Translations under genes and position numbers: made by a program | Notes under the pieces: model-generated | Database searches by the model: none | Seen by the model: the letters and a program-made list of their open reading frames with translations, nothing else | Told to the model about the DNA's origin: nothing | Assembly: GCF_900100265.1 (NCBI RefSeq) | Contig: NZ_LT629696.1 | Coordinates: 2,666,001 to 2,730,000 of the forward strand | Length of the DNA: 64,000 nt | From: Leifsonia sp. 466MF | GTDB taxonomy: Bacteria > Actinomycetota > Actinomycetes > Actinomycetales > Microbacteriaceae | Reading direction: 5' to 3' | Shown here: positions 50,101-56,156 of the stretch, piece by piece | Layout of the letters: each line of letters opens with the position of its first letter | How positions within the stretch are numbered: position 1 is the first letter of the stretch

Positions 50101-50442
50101 CGAGGGAGACACCTCGAGCGCCGCGAGCAGCGCCTCCAGTGCCTCCGGCTCCGGGGCGGTGTCCTGAGCCAGGAGCCAGAGCAACTGGCCCGAGTCGGAA
50201 GCGGGAGGGAGGACACGCACGGCCGTCGCGACCGCGGCGCCGAACGGGAGCTTCTCGGGGACGTTGAGCAGCTGGGTGGGCTGGGCTTCCGAGAGCAGAC
50301 GAGCGGCGTCGTCGGAGGTCGCACAGTCGACGGCGATCACGGCGTCCGGTCGACGGGTCTGCTCCGCGAGGGCGTCGAGAGTGCGCTGCAGGCGGGGGCC
50401 GCCGCTGTGGGCGACGACGATGGCGGTGACTCTCGGATACAT
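47155..50442 (-). CDS. Very large GT2-domain glycosyltransferase with polytopic membrane region and acidic tail
   Basis: A 1095-residue protein in three parts. Residues 1 to about 260 form a GT-A domain (VTAIVVAHSGGPRLQRTLDAL, LLWLLAQDTAPEPEALEALL, FDPALPTVDDGLDFCTRARL). From about 390 to 960 there are many membrane helices with large loops, in the style of GT-C or polymer-synthase proteins. From about 970 the tail is acidic and repetitive (EPVA units). It is related to the mycobacterial large glycosyltransferases next to whiB2 and is coupled to the DUF5719 gene. It probably builds or exports an envelope glycopolymer. Confidence 0.87.
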   Translation of the reverse strand: MYPRVTAIVVAHSGGPRLQRTLDALAEQTRRPDAVIAVDCATSDDAARLLSEAQPTQLLNVPEKLPFGAAVATAVRVLPPASDSGQLLWLLAQDTAPEPEALEALLAALEVSPSVAVVGPKLVDWDDPALIREFGEAMTPFGASVPLVENELDQAQHDGLSDVLAVSSAGMLVRQALWERLEGFDPALPTVDDGLDFCTRARLAGFRVTLVAQARLAIAGDGVAGPNLSSKWTVRRRLSGERRRAQLHRRMVYAPGWAVPLHWLTLVPLGILRGLLRLLRKEPGSVGGELGAAFRVAFSGLAVSSARRRLAAAREVSWAAVAPLRIPFAEVRRARALKREAAMVRQQGEKQDLDFFGTGGGWAVLAALLVGVALFFPLIGSGALSGGGLLPLDSSVGQLWADLGYGWRDTSLGFVGAADPFSAVLAVLGTLTFWQPSQSLVLLWILAVPLAALGAWLAAARLTTRATLRAFAALAYALAPTLLVALQGGRPSAVLAHILLPWLFFAGLAARRSWAASATTALLAAATAACAPILIPALVIAWIAALVFAGRRAARIAFIPLPALVLFAPLVVQQGARGAWLSIFADPGVPLDARQTPAWQLALGFPDGTLGGWHALATSLQLPTASANLIVPILLAPLGVLAILALFLRGTVRAIVALLVALVGFLTAVAALHVQVAVSGGTVVPIWPGTAVSLYWLGLIGAAVLALSAIGRAAVYPAWVAIVTLAIAVVPVGIVSLTGHADVAESDGRTMPAVVTAKAATQPRTGTLRIIPQGEGGIRAEIVRGSGQTLDDQSTLADTQRTLTADQRALAQLAGNLSSRSGYDASAELKRLGIDFVLLTPPQTALPGQDAAAGDATRTRAAVAMDANPLLAPVGVTSTGRLWAFDRGTSDVPAAAQIPADAGGIWRVIVLLVQGIVIGLTVLMAIPTTRSADRISELSARRPDRRRREEAAVEPDDEPEAPAAADSVADESLEEYEAEPDDEAIVESAEEEDVPEVEPVADSEPVAEAEPVEQNKPVAQNEPVAEPEPELPPASDLDPEPSRDEAVDMGSDDTDRPFERETERVTTPPSPTTLEDGLEETIIRPRRSFEGGDRG
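47367..47452 (-). repeat. Coding repeat, EPVA-type units in the glycosyltransferase tail
   Basis: Units around CGCGACCGGCTCG recur about five times in this stretch and encode an acidic chain of VAxxEP/EPVAxx units. The translated segment (EPVADSEPVAEAEPVEQNKP and on) is low complexity and probably disordered. Confidence 0.75.
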
Positions 50443-50515
50443 CGCCAGTCAGCCTAGGTCGGGCTCGCGCCGATCCCGTCTTTGGGTCGGGCGCGGCGCG
50501 GTTTCAGCGAACGAG

Positions 50516-50839
50516 TCAGCCGGCGCGCTTGCGGAGCTTGCGGCGCTCGCGCTCGGAGAGGCCGCCCCAGATCCCGAACCGCTCGTCGTTGGCGAGAGCG
50601 TATTCGAGGCACTGCGACCGCACCTCGCACGAGGTGCAGATGCGCTTCGCGTCGCGGGTCGAGCCGCCCTTCTCGGGGAAAAACGCCTCCGGATCGGTCT
50701 GAGCGCACAGAGCGTCGGTCTGCCAGGCCAGCGGGTTGTCTTCTTCGACCTCCGCCGGTCGGACGCCCGGGACCCCGAGGCGGACCGGGTCGATGAACCA
50801 GTCGTCGGGTACCCCAGAACGATATTCAGGAACTGGCAT
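50516..50839 (-). CDS. whiB2: WhiB2-type iron-sulfur regulator
   Basis: WhiB2 (WhmD/WhiB) is needed for septation and late development in actinobacteria. From the ATG at 50839 the product is 107 residues, with the four cluster cysteines C45, C68, C71 and C77, the FGIWGGLSERERRKLRKRAG C-terminus and the AWQTDALCAQTDPEAFFPEK motif. ATG 50839 follows GGAG at six bases; two upstream ATGs in frame (to 50872) are less well placed. A good promoter lies at 50893-50921. Context beside the large glycosyltransferase, DUF3499 and manB genes agrees with WhiB2. Confidence 0.94.
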   Translation of the reverse strand: MPVPEYRSGVPDDWFIDPVRLGVPGVRPAEVEEDNPLAWQTDALCAQTDPEAFFPEKGGSTRDAKRICTSCEVRSQCLEYALANDERFGIWGGLSERERRKLRKRAG

Positions 50840-50892
50840 ATCGGTCTCCCCACCCATGAACTGCTGAAACACGAGATTCCCGCGTTGCCCTA

Positions 50893-50921
50893 ATTACACC
50901 GTTGTCATTCGCTCACGTCAA
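50893..50921 (-). promoter_or_regulatory. SigA-type promoter for whiB2
   Basis: On the minus strand TTGACG is followed by a 17-base spacer and TGTAAT, the closest match to a housekeeping promoter seen in this window. The start site would fall near 50886, giving a leader of about 45 bases to the ATG at 50839. Confidence 0.65.
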
Positions 50922-50986
50922 GTCGCGAATCGTAAAGCCTTGACCGCAGGTCGAGAGTTCGCGACGCGCCGGAGAACGACAACAAT

Positions 50987-51018
50987 CCCGACACGCCCGG
51001 TCGACCGGGCCTGTCGGG
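50987..51018 (-). terminator. Terminator after galE
   Basis: On the minus strand CCCGACA-G-GCCCGG pairs with CCGGGC-G-TGTCGGG (13 pairs, one bulged position each side) around TCGA, followed by the T-rich ATTGTTGTCGTT. It lies 7 bases after the galE stop and ahead of the whiB2 promoter region. Confidence 0.75.
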
Positions 51019-51025
51019 AACGGTG

Positions 51026-51988
51026 TCAGGACGCCGCCTGGCGTGCTTCCCAGGCGCTGCGCACCATGTCCTCGAGCGAGTGACGCATCCTCCAGTCGAG
51101 ATCGCGCGCTGCGAGCTCTCCCGATGCCACGATCCTCGCGGGATCCCCTGCGCGTCGAGGCCCCACTTCTGGGGTGAAGGCGATTCCGGTCACCTCGGCC
51201 ACCGTCGACATGATCTGGCCGACGGAGACGCCGTCGCCGCTCCCCAGGTTGTAGACGGGCTCGATCGCCTCGCCGGCGTCGAGGCGCTTCGCGGCCGCGA
51301 CGTGCGAGACCGCCAGGTCGGCGACGTGGATGTAGTCACGGACGCAGGTGCCGTCGGGGGTCGGGTAGTCGTTCCCGTTGATGCGAGGGGTGCGGCCGGC
51401 GACCAGGGCGTCGAAGACGAGTGGGAACAGGTTGTGCGGGCTGGTGTCGCGCAGCGCCGGGTCACCCGACCCGACCACGTTGAAGTAGCGCAGGGAGGTG
51501 TGGCGGAGGCCCGCGGCGACGCCCTGGTCGCGCAGCAGCCACTCGCCGATCAGCTTCGACTCGCCGTAGGGCGACTCGGGGTTCTTGGGCGTCGTCTCGG
51601 TGACGATGTCGACATCCGGCGTGCCGTACACCGCGGCGGACGAGCTGAACACGATGGCGTCGACGCCCGCATCCTGCATCGCCGCGAGCAGCACCGCGGT
51701 GGCGGTCACGTTCTGCTCGTACGTGTGCAGCGGCCGCTGAACGGACACACCGGCGTACTTGAAGCCGGCGACGTGCACGACGCCGGACACCGTGTTCTCG
51801 GTGAAGATGCGCGACAGCAGCTCGCCGTCGAGGATGGTGCCCCGGTAGAACGGCACATCCGCCGGCACGAACTCCTCGTGACCGCTCGACAGGTCGTCGA
51901 CGACGACAACGTCGATCCCCTCGTCGCGGAACGCCCGCACGACGTGCGCTCCGATGTAGCCTGCGCCTCCGGTCACCAACCACGCCAC
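51026..51988 (-). CDS. galE: UDP-glucose 4-epimerase
   Basis: Interconverts UDP-glucose and UDP-galactose, supplying galactose for polysaccharides and for the Leloir pathway. The 320-residue SDR enzyme has the NAD motif LVTGGAGYIGAH at the N-terminus, the catalytic SSSAAVYG serine region and Y-G-E-S-K (YxxxK) near residue 142, RYFNVVGS, and YIHVADLAVSHV. GTG 51988 has AGGAGG upstream. It is followed by a clear terminator and appears monocistronic. Confidence 0.94.
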   Translation of the reverse strand: MAWLVTGGAGYIGAHVVRAFRDEGIDVVVVDDLSSGHEEFVPADVPFYRGTILDGELLSRIFTENTVSGVVHVAGFKYAGVSVQRPLHTYEQNVTATAVLLAAMQDAGVDAIVFSSSAAVYGTPDVDIVTETTPKNPESPYGESKLIGEWLLRDQGVAAGLRHTSLRYFNVVGSGDPALRDTSPHNLFPLVFDALVAGRTPRINGNDYPTPDGTCVRDYIHVADLAVSHVAAAKRLDAGEAIEPVYNLGSGDGVSVGQIMSTVAEVTGIAFTPEVGPRRAGDPARIVASGELAARDLDWRMRHSLEDMVRSAWEARQAAS

Positions 51989-52082
51989 GGCGGTCCTCCT
52001 GATCGTTCGTCAACGGGATGCCGCCAGACTATCGTCCGCTCGACGGACGCGACGGGCGCCCGCCCCGTCCTACGGTCGGAGC

Positions 52083-52580
52083 ATGCGCACCATCACGGCC
52101 GTCCGGGTCTGGCTCGTCGTCTTCGTCGTCGGACTCGTCCTCAGCGGACTGACCGCGTTTCCGCTGGAGGCGGAGCTCCGTTGGGCGTCGCAGGTCCTGC
52201 ACTCCACTCCGGCGCCCGCGCTGCTGCCCGACCTCGTCCACTGGGTGGACCGCGTCCGCGATGCGCTCACCGACACTGGGACGCGCTACCCGTTCCTCGC
52301 CTACGGGACGGACTGGCTCGCGTTCGCGCACCTCGTCATCGCGGTGGCGTTCATCGGGCCGCTGATCGATCCCGTCCGCAACATCTGGGTCATCCGGTTC
52401 GGGATGATCGCCTGCGCCGGCGTCATCCCGCTCGCGTTGATCGCGGGTGCTGTGCGCGGTATCCCGATCGGCTGGCAGTTGATCGACATGTCGTTCGGTG
52501 TCTTCGGGGTCATCCCTCTGCTGTTCGCCCACCGGCTGACGATGCGGCTGGAGGCCGCGGAGGAGCTCACACGAGGCTAG
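52083..52580 (+). CDS. Small four-helix membrane protein, function unknown
   Basis: The 165-residue protein has a helix at residues 5-28 (VWLVVFVVGLVLSGLTAFPLE), a polar extracytoplasmic loop of about 50 residues (LHSTPAPALLPDLVHWVDRV) and three more helices (WLAFAHLVIAVAFIGPLI, FGMIACAGVIPLALIAGAV, SFGVFGVIPLLFAHRL). I do not recognise a functional family. Its last codons contain the left copy of the direct repeat that brackets the toxin island, so an insertion next to its 3' end may have left the gene intact. ATG 52083 is the first start in frame. Confidence 0.75.
   Translation: MRTITAVRVWLVVFVVGLVLSGLTAFPLEAELRWASQVLHSTPAPALLPDLVHWVDRVRDALTDTGTRYPFLAYGTDWLAFAHLVIAVAFIGPLIDPVRNIWVIRFGMIACAGVIPLALIAGAVRGIPIGWQLIDMSFGVFGVIPLLFAHRLTMRLEAAEELTRG
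52554..52574 (+). repeat. Left copy of 21-bp island-flanking direct repeat
   Basis: GCCGCGGAGGAGCTCA then C then ACGA; identical to 54850-54870 except for one base at repeat position 17 (C here, G there). It lies in the last codons of the small membrane protein gene. Confidence 0.85.
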
Positions 52581-52597
52581 GCATCCCCCAAGGCTTA

Positions 52598-52613
52598 CCG
52601 CTCATTGAGGACA
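52598..52613 (+). repeat. Left copy of inner 16-bp direct repeat
   Basis: CCGCTCATTGAGGACA, 15 of 16 bases identical to CCGCTGATTGAGGACA at 54831-54846. It lies just inside the outer repeat at the left island end, whereas at the right end the inner copy lies just before the outer copy. Confidence 0.85.
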
Positions 52614-52638
52614 TCCGCTCGCTCCATCGCAATGAGCG
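52599..52638. repeat. Inverted repeat at left island end
   Basis: CGCTCATTG (52599-52607) and CAATGAGCG (52630-52638) are exact complements with a 22-base spacer, between the stops of the small membrane protein gene and the immunity-like gene. It could act as a terminator or an element-end structure. Confidence 0.55.
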
Positions 52639-52685
52639 CTGCCCGCGAAGTTCCTATCCAGACAATCAGGGGCGTTCGTCCTGTC

Positions 52686-53120
52686 CTACAACTTTCGAAA
52701 GAAGCGGCCAGCGGGATTCGGGAGAGCTTCGACAACCGCGCGTCCAGCGTCGGTGATCTGGAGCCAGCATGCCCAGTACCAGTCATCCTCGGGACCGTCA
52801 GGCTTGTACACCTCGGCCAGGCGATCCATCTGGTCGTCGAGTGTTCCTGTCCACTCCACCCAGCCGCTGTTCTCAAGGTGGTCGGAATCCCGGCTCAGTT
52901 CGCCGATCCTGAGGTAGCCAGCTTCGGCGAGCGCGCGGACGACACTGAGGACAAGCACGCTTCGGCGTTCCAGGTCATGCTCAAAGAAGCCCGCGTAGTA
53001 GTTCGGATTGCCTATCTCAAGCCAGTCATCGTCTGCCTGATGAAGCACCAAATGTGCCAATCCGTCCAATTCGACGTTCAGGCCGCCCGATGTCGCGAAA
53101 CCTGCATTCTCACCGCTCAC
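52686..53120 (-). CDS. Putative immunity protein B (paralogue of next gene)
   Basis: A 144-residue acidic soluble protein, not recognised as a named family. Residues align along their length with the neighbouring gene's product: LAHLVLHQADDDWLEI against LAHLYLNMAGDDWLNI, SVLVLSVVRALAEAGYLRIG against SLVLDSVRSLAHAGYIKIG, WTGTLDDQMDRLAEVYKPD against WPGTVDDRLEHLSQVYTPE, then WACWLQITDAGRAVVEALP. The start GTG 53120 overlaps the upstream stop as GTGA. Position directly after a polymorphic toxin and duplication are typical for immunity genes; this role is inferred. Confidence 0.65.
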   Translation of the reverse strand: MSGENAGFATSGGLNVELDGLAHLVLHQADDDWLEIGNPNYYAGFFEHDLERRSVLVLSVVRALAEAGYLRIGELSRDSDHLENSGWVEWTGTLDDQMDRLAEVYKPDGPEDDWYWACWLQITDAGRAVVEALPNPAGRFFRKL

Positions 53121-53512
53121 CAGTCTCTAAACCGCTCATCGAGCTCTGGGAGCAACGCCTCCGCCTGGCGCCCCTCGTCCGTGATCTCCAGCACGCAGGA
53201 CCAACCCCACGCGTTCGAGTCCTGTTCCGGCGTGTACACCTGAGAGAGGTGCTCAAGCCGGTCATCCACCGTTCCGGGCCACTCGAAGAAGTCGATGATC
53301 GGTTTCTCCGGGTCCGGACGTTTCAGCACGCCGATCTTGATATAGCCAGCGTGAGCCAGGGAACGTACGGAGTCCAGAACGAGCGACTTTCGCTTGTCCG
53401 GGTCCGGCTCGAAGAATTCTCTCGCTTCGCTGTCGGCAGCAGAGATATTGAGCCAGTCATCACCTGCCATGTTGAGATACAGATGCGCCAAACTGTTCGG
53501 CTCGACCATCAT
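53117..53512 (-). CDS. Putative immunity protein A
   Basis: A 131-residue acidic soluble protein that starts at ATG 53512, overlapping the toxin stop (ATGA); GAGAGG lies 9 bases upstream. It shares the layout of the downstream paralogue: LAHLYLNMAGDDWLNI, then a helix-like KSLVLDSVRSLAHAGYIKIG, then WPGTVDDRLEHLSQVY, then SCVLEITDEGRQ. The coupling to the toxin gene suggests it is the cognate antidote. A longer frame to 53563 lies inside the toxin gene and is not supported. No family name can be given with confidence. Confidence 0.65.
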   Translation of the reverse strand: MMVEPNSLAHLYLNMAGDDWLNISAADSEAREFFEPDPDKRKSLVLDSVRSLAHAGYIKIGVLKRPDPEKPIIDFFEWPGTVDDRLEHLSQVYTPEQDSNAWGWSCVLEITDEGRQAEALLPELDERFRDW

Positions 53513-54729
53513 TTCCCCCATCCTCTCGGGAGATGCACTTTCGTCTCGGTGCCGCCGGGCCACTTTATGTCGATCGTGAGTCCGCCGGACTTGCTCTTGT
53601 TCCTGATGCCGATCTGCGTGCCATCAGGCTGTTCGTAGACCCTGCCGTCGTAATCGCCCCAAGCGTCCGTCTTATCTGCCCCTTGGATGAGTTCATTCCC
53701 GAGTTCCTCAATCTCTTCCGGAGTGTCCACTTGGCGAACATTTCGACTCTTACTTTTGCTCGTCTTTTCTTTGAGGATCGCATCCAGCTCTTCGGCGCTT
53801 TGACCGTCATTGAAATATTGACCGGCGGGCCCGTCGATAGCACGCCACCCGATATGTTGCTTCGGGGTGCCATCGAGGTTGTGCGTGGAATAGTAGAGCC
53901 CTAGCCAGGCACGGGCTTCCCGTTCCTCGCGCGTGTAGAACCGAGATCCGCTGGCGGAACCGGTCATCGTGATGAGGGTGATTGCAGCCATGACGGCCGC
54001 TCCCCCGCAAGCTGCAGTGAGGGCGCCGATGCTGTAGGCACCGGTGATCAGCCATTGCGCGATCTGCTGGGCGCTGGCCCCCGGTGCAGGCGCGACCAGA
54101 GACGCAGGCTGGACGCCCCCGTTCTGCGGACGTCCTCCCCTGGCGCCGCGTGGCGACCCTCGGCGCGACTCGGTGTCGACCAGCTCGTTCTGGAAGAGTC
54201 CGTTGGTCGCTGCATCGAACGCTCGGAGAGCGAGCAGCCGGTCATCCAGGTTCTGGATGTCGTTCTCCAGCTGCCCCAGCGCCAGTTCCAGTCGGCGATT
54301 CGCCACCCCCAAGGCCTCGCCCAACGCAGGCACAGCGGCCAGCGCAGTGGCTGCCTCGCTGTTGAGCTCGATGAGGCTTTCCGTCGCATCCCGCTGCGCC
54401 TTCGTCGCGTGCAGCTGCGCCGTCAGCTCGTCCTCCTTGAGCACACCGAAACGGCTGACCTTCGAGTCTTCCCACCGGTAGGTTTCGAGGTCCTTCTGGA
54501 GGGATGTCAGCTGACCCTGTGTCGTCGTCAGAGCCGGCACAATGGCCTGCGAGAACAACGATCCGACTGCGGCATAGCCTTTCCCCGACAGCTCGCCGGT
54601 GCCCAGAGCGCCCACCAGATGGTGACAGGCGTTCTCCGTGTCTTCCACCATCGACCGAGCAGCCGACAGATTCGCGGAGAGGGCCGTCATCATGCCGCTC
54701 GAGTCGGCAGAATCGTAGATCAGGCCCAT
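53509..54729 (-). CDS. Predicted LXG-type polymorphic toxin (T7SS effector-like)
   Basis: A 406-residue protein with three parts. Residues 1 to about 190 are helical, with the LXG-like ALGTGELSGKGYAAVGSLFS, long coiled-coil stretches and no signal peptide, as in proteins exported by WXG100/type VII systems. A Gly/Arg-rich linker (RRGSPRGARGGRPQNGG) and a hydrophobic helix (SIGALTAACGGAAVMAAITL) follow. The C-terminal 110 residues (RQVDTPEEIEELGNELIQG, GRVYEQPDGTQIGIRNKS, GGLTIDIKWPGG then KVHLPRGWGK) look like a toxin tip, resembling tails I recall on other actinobacterial polymorphic toxins. No catalytic motif is recognised. ATG 54729 is preferred to GTG 54735. Confidence 0.65.
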   Translation of the reverse strand: MGLIYDSADSSGMMTALSANLSAARSMVEDTENACHHLVGALGTGELSGKGYAAVGSLFSQAIVPALTTTQGQLTSLQKDLETYRWEDSKVSRFGVLKEDELTAQLHATKAQRDATESLIELNSEAATALAAVPALGEALGVANRRLELALGQLENDIQNLDDRLLALRAFDAATNGLFQNELVDTESRRGSPRGARGGRPQNGGVQPASLVAPAPGASAQQIAQWLITGAYSIGALTAACGGAAVMAAITLITMTGSASGSRFYTREEREARAWLGLYYSTHNLDGTPKQHIGWRAIDGPAGQYFNDGQSAEELDAILKEKTSKSKSRNVRQVDTPEEIEELGNELIQGADKTDAWGDYDGRVYEQPDGTQIGIRNKSKSGGLTIDIKWPGGTETKVHLPRGWGK

Positions 54730-54762
54730 CGCCACCGGCTCTTTCGTGCTTTACCCGCCGAG

Positions 54763-54775
54763 CCCTGTAACAGGG
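54763..54775. promoter_or_regulatory. Palindrome in the toxin promoter region
   Basis: CCCTGT-A-ACAGGG is a perfect 13-base palindrome 33 bases upstream of the toxin ATG. A -35-like TTGACG (minus strand, 54794-54789) lies 13 bases further upstream, so the palindrome covers the expected -10 region and could be an operator. The -10 itself is poor. Confidence 0.45.
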
Positions 54776-54830
54776 TCGCGTGAAGTCTCGTCAACGTGTC
54801 TGACCGAGATTAGCGAGCCGAGCGCCCCGG

Positions 54831-54846
54831 CCGCTGATTGAGGACA
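54831..54846 (+). repeat. Right copy of inner 16-bp direct repeat
   Basis: CCGCTGATTGAGGACA, one mismatch to 52598-52613. It is 3 bases from the right outer repeat. Confidence 0.85.
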
Positions 54847-54849
54847 GCA

Positions 54850-54870
54850 GCCGCGGAGGAGCTCAGACGA
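54850..54870 (+). repeat. Right copy of 21-bp island-flanking direct repeat
   Basis: GCCGCGGAGGAGCTCA then G then ACGA, one mismatch to 52554-52574. It spans the acyl-CoA dehydrogenase stop codon, which is at 54863-54865 on the minus strand. Confidence 0.85.
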
Positions 54871-56041
54871 ACGCCGCTTGGCCCGTGATCGCGCGCCCGA
54901 CGATGAGCGTGTTCATCTCGCGCGTGCCCTCGTAGGAGTAGAGGGCTTCGGCATCCGCGAAGAAGCGGGCGACGTCGTAGTCGAGCACGATGCCGTTTCC
55001 GCCGAGGGCCTCGCGGCACCAGGCGACCGTCTCGCGCATCCGCGCCGTCGCGAAGGCCTTCGCCAGGGCCGAGTGCTCGTCGCGCTGCTCGCCGTCGTCG
55101 AGCATCTGCGAGACGCGGGTGCACAGACCGATCGAGGCCGTGATGTTGCCGATCGACTTGACCAGGAGGTCCTGGATGAGCTGGTGGGAGGCGATCGGCT
55201 TGCCGAACTGGACGCGCTCCTTCGTGTAGCGCAGGGCGGCCTCGTAGGCGCCGACCGCGACACCCACGGCCGCCCAGGCGACCTCGGCGCGGGTGAGGCG
55301 GAGCACCCGGGCGGTGTCCTTGAAGCTGTTCGCGTTCTGCAGGCGGAGCGACTCGGGGACGACGACGTTCTCGAGCGTGATGTCGGCGTTCTGCACGATC
55401 CGGAGGGACTGCTTCCCCTCGATCTTCGTGGCCGTGTAGCCCGGCGTCGAGGTGGGGACGATGAAGCCCTTGACCTGGCCGTCCTCCGCGCTCTTCGCCC
55501 AGATCACGGTGATGTCGCTGAACGTGGCGTTGCCGATCCAGCGCTTGGAGCCGTTCAGCACCCAGTTGTCGCCGTCGCGGGTCGCCACGGTCTTGAGGCC
55601 CTGCGCGGAGTCGGAGCCGGAGGTCGGCTCCGTGAGGCCGAAGGCGCCGAGCACCTCGCCGCTCGCCAGCTTCGGAAGCCACTCGGCGCGCTGCTCGTCC
55701 GAGCCGCAGACGCCGATCGCGCCGAGGGCGAGACCGTTCTGCACGCCGACGTAGGTGCTCACCGAGGCGTCCACCCGCGCCAGCTCCAGTGCGACCCAGC
55801 CGCGGAACACGGCGGAGTTCTCGAACGGAGCGGTCTCCGGGAATCCGAGTCCGATGGCGCCGTTCCTGTGCAGCACGTCGATGATCTGGTGCGGGAACTC
55901 CGCCTTCTCCCAGTACTCGTTGACGATCGGCTTCACCTCGGACTCCAGCTGCGCGCGCAGTGTGGTGATGAAGTCCTTCTCGCGGTCGGAGAGGAGGTTC
56001 TCGAAGCCGTAGAAGTCGCCGGCGATGGTCTCGAAGGGCAT
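54863..56041 (-). CDS. Acyl-CoA dehydrogenase, glutaryl-CoA dehydrogenase-like
   Basis: FAD flavoenzyme of 392 residues. GAFGLTEPTSGSDSAQGLKT is the FAD/substrate signature, NGSKRWIGNATFSD follows, then ERVQFGKPIASHQLIQDLLV and REALGGNGI. The C-terminal SYEGTREMNTLIVGRAITG places the catalytic base glutamate as in glutaryl-CoA dehydrogenases, which oxidise and decarboxylate glutaryl-CoA during lysine and tryptophan breakdown. Close relatives act on other short acyl-CoAs, so the substrate is tentative. No electron-transfer or glutarate genes are adjacent. It is divergent from manA; its stop lies in the island-flanking repeat. Confidence 0.88.
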   Translation of the reverse strand: MPFETIAGDFYGFENLLSDREKDFITTLRAQLESEVKPIVNEYWEKAEFPHQIIDVLHRNGAIGLGFPETAPFENSAVFRGWVALELARVDASVSTYVGVQNGLALGAIGVCGSDEQRAEWLPKLASGEVLGAFGLTEPTSGSDSAQGLKTVATRDGDNWVLNGSKRWIGNATFSDITVIWAKSAEDGQVKGFIVPTSTPGYTATKIEGKQSLRIVQNADITLENVVVPESLRLQNANSFKDTARVLRLTRAEVAWAAVGVAVGAYEAALRYTKERVQFGKPIASHQLIQDLLVKSIGNITASIGLCTRVSQMLDDGEQRDEHSALAKAFATARMRETVAWCREALGGNGIVLDYDVARFFADAEALYSYEGTREMNTLIVGRAITGQAAFV

Positions 56042-56156
56042 GTCTGCTCCATTGCGTCCACAGGGATGGTCGGGCCGCCGTCAGCCTAAGGAACGCGCGC
56101 GGCGCGGACAAAGCGATTGGTAGTTTGGTCCAACGGAACGAAAGGGATGGCGACGG

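Larger units (their letters stand above)
52554..54870. mobile_element. Toxin-immunity island bracketed by direct repeats
   Basis: Three minus-strand genes (predicted LXG-type toxin and two paralogous small proteins) lie in DNA visibly richer in A and T than its neighbours. A repeat sharing GCCGCGGAGGAGCTCA is found at both ends, at the 3' end of the small membrane protein gene and just after the acyl-CoA dehydrogenase stop; a second near-perfect 16-bp repeat lies just inside. No integrase or transposase is present, so mobility is inferred from boundaries and composition, and it may be a cassette exchanged by homologous recombination. Confidence 0.6.

Noticed and set aside
47068..50457. 1129-codon plus-strand frame opposite the large glycosyltransferase
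   Set aside because: Low-complexity Arg/Asp/Gly/Glu-rich translation with no domain; the minus-strand gene has clear glycosyltransferase motifs and coupled neighbours.
52598..54846. Inner and outer direct repeats read as transposon target-site duplication
   Set aside because: The repeats are too long and the order differs at the two ends, and no transposase is present. Recombination between homologous flanks or a site-specific element is more likely.
52554..54870. Complete type VII secretion locus
   Set aside because: Only the LXG-like effector and immunity-like genes are present; no EccC ATPase, WXG100 or other secretion component lies in the window.
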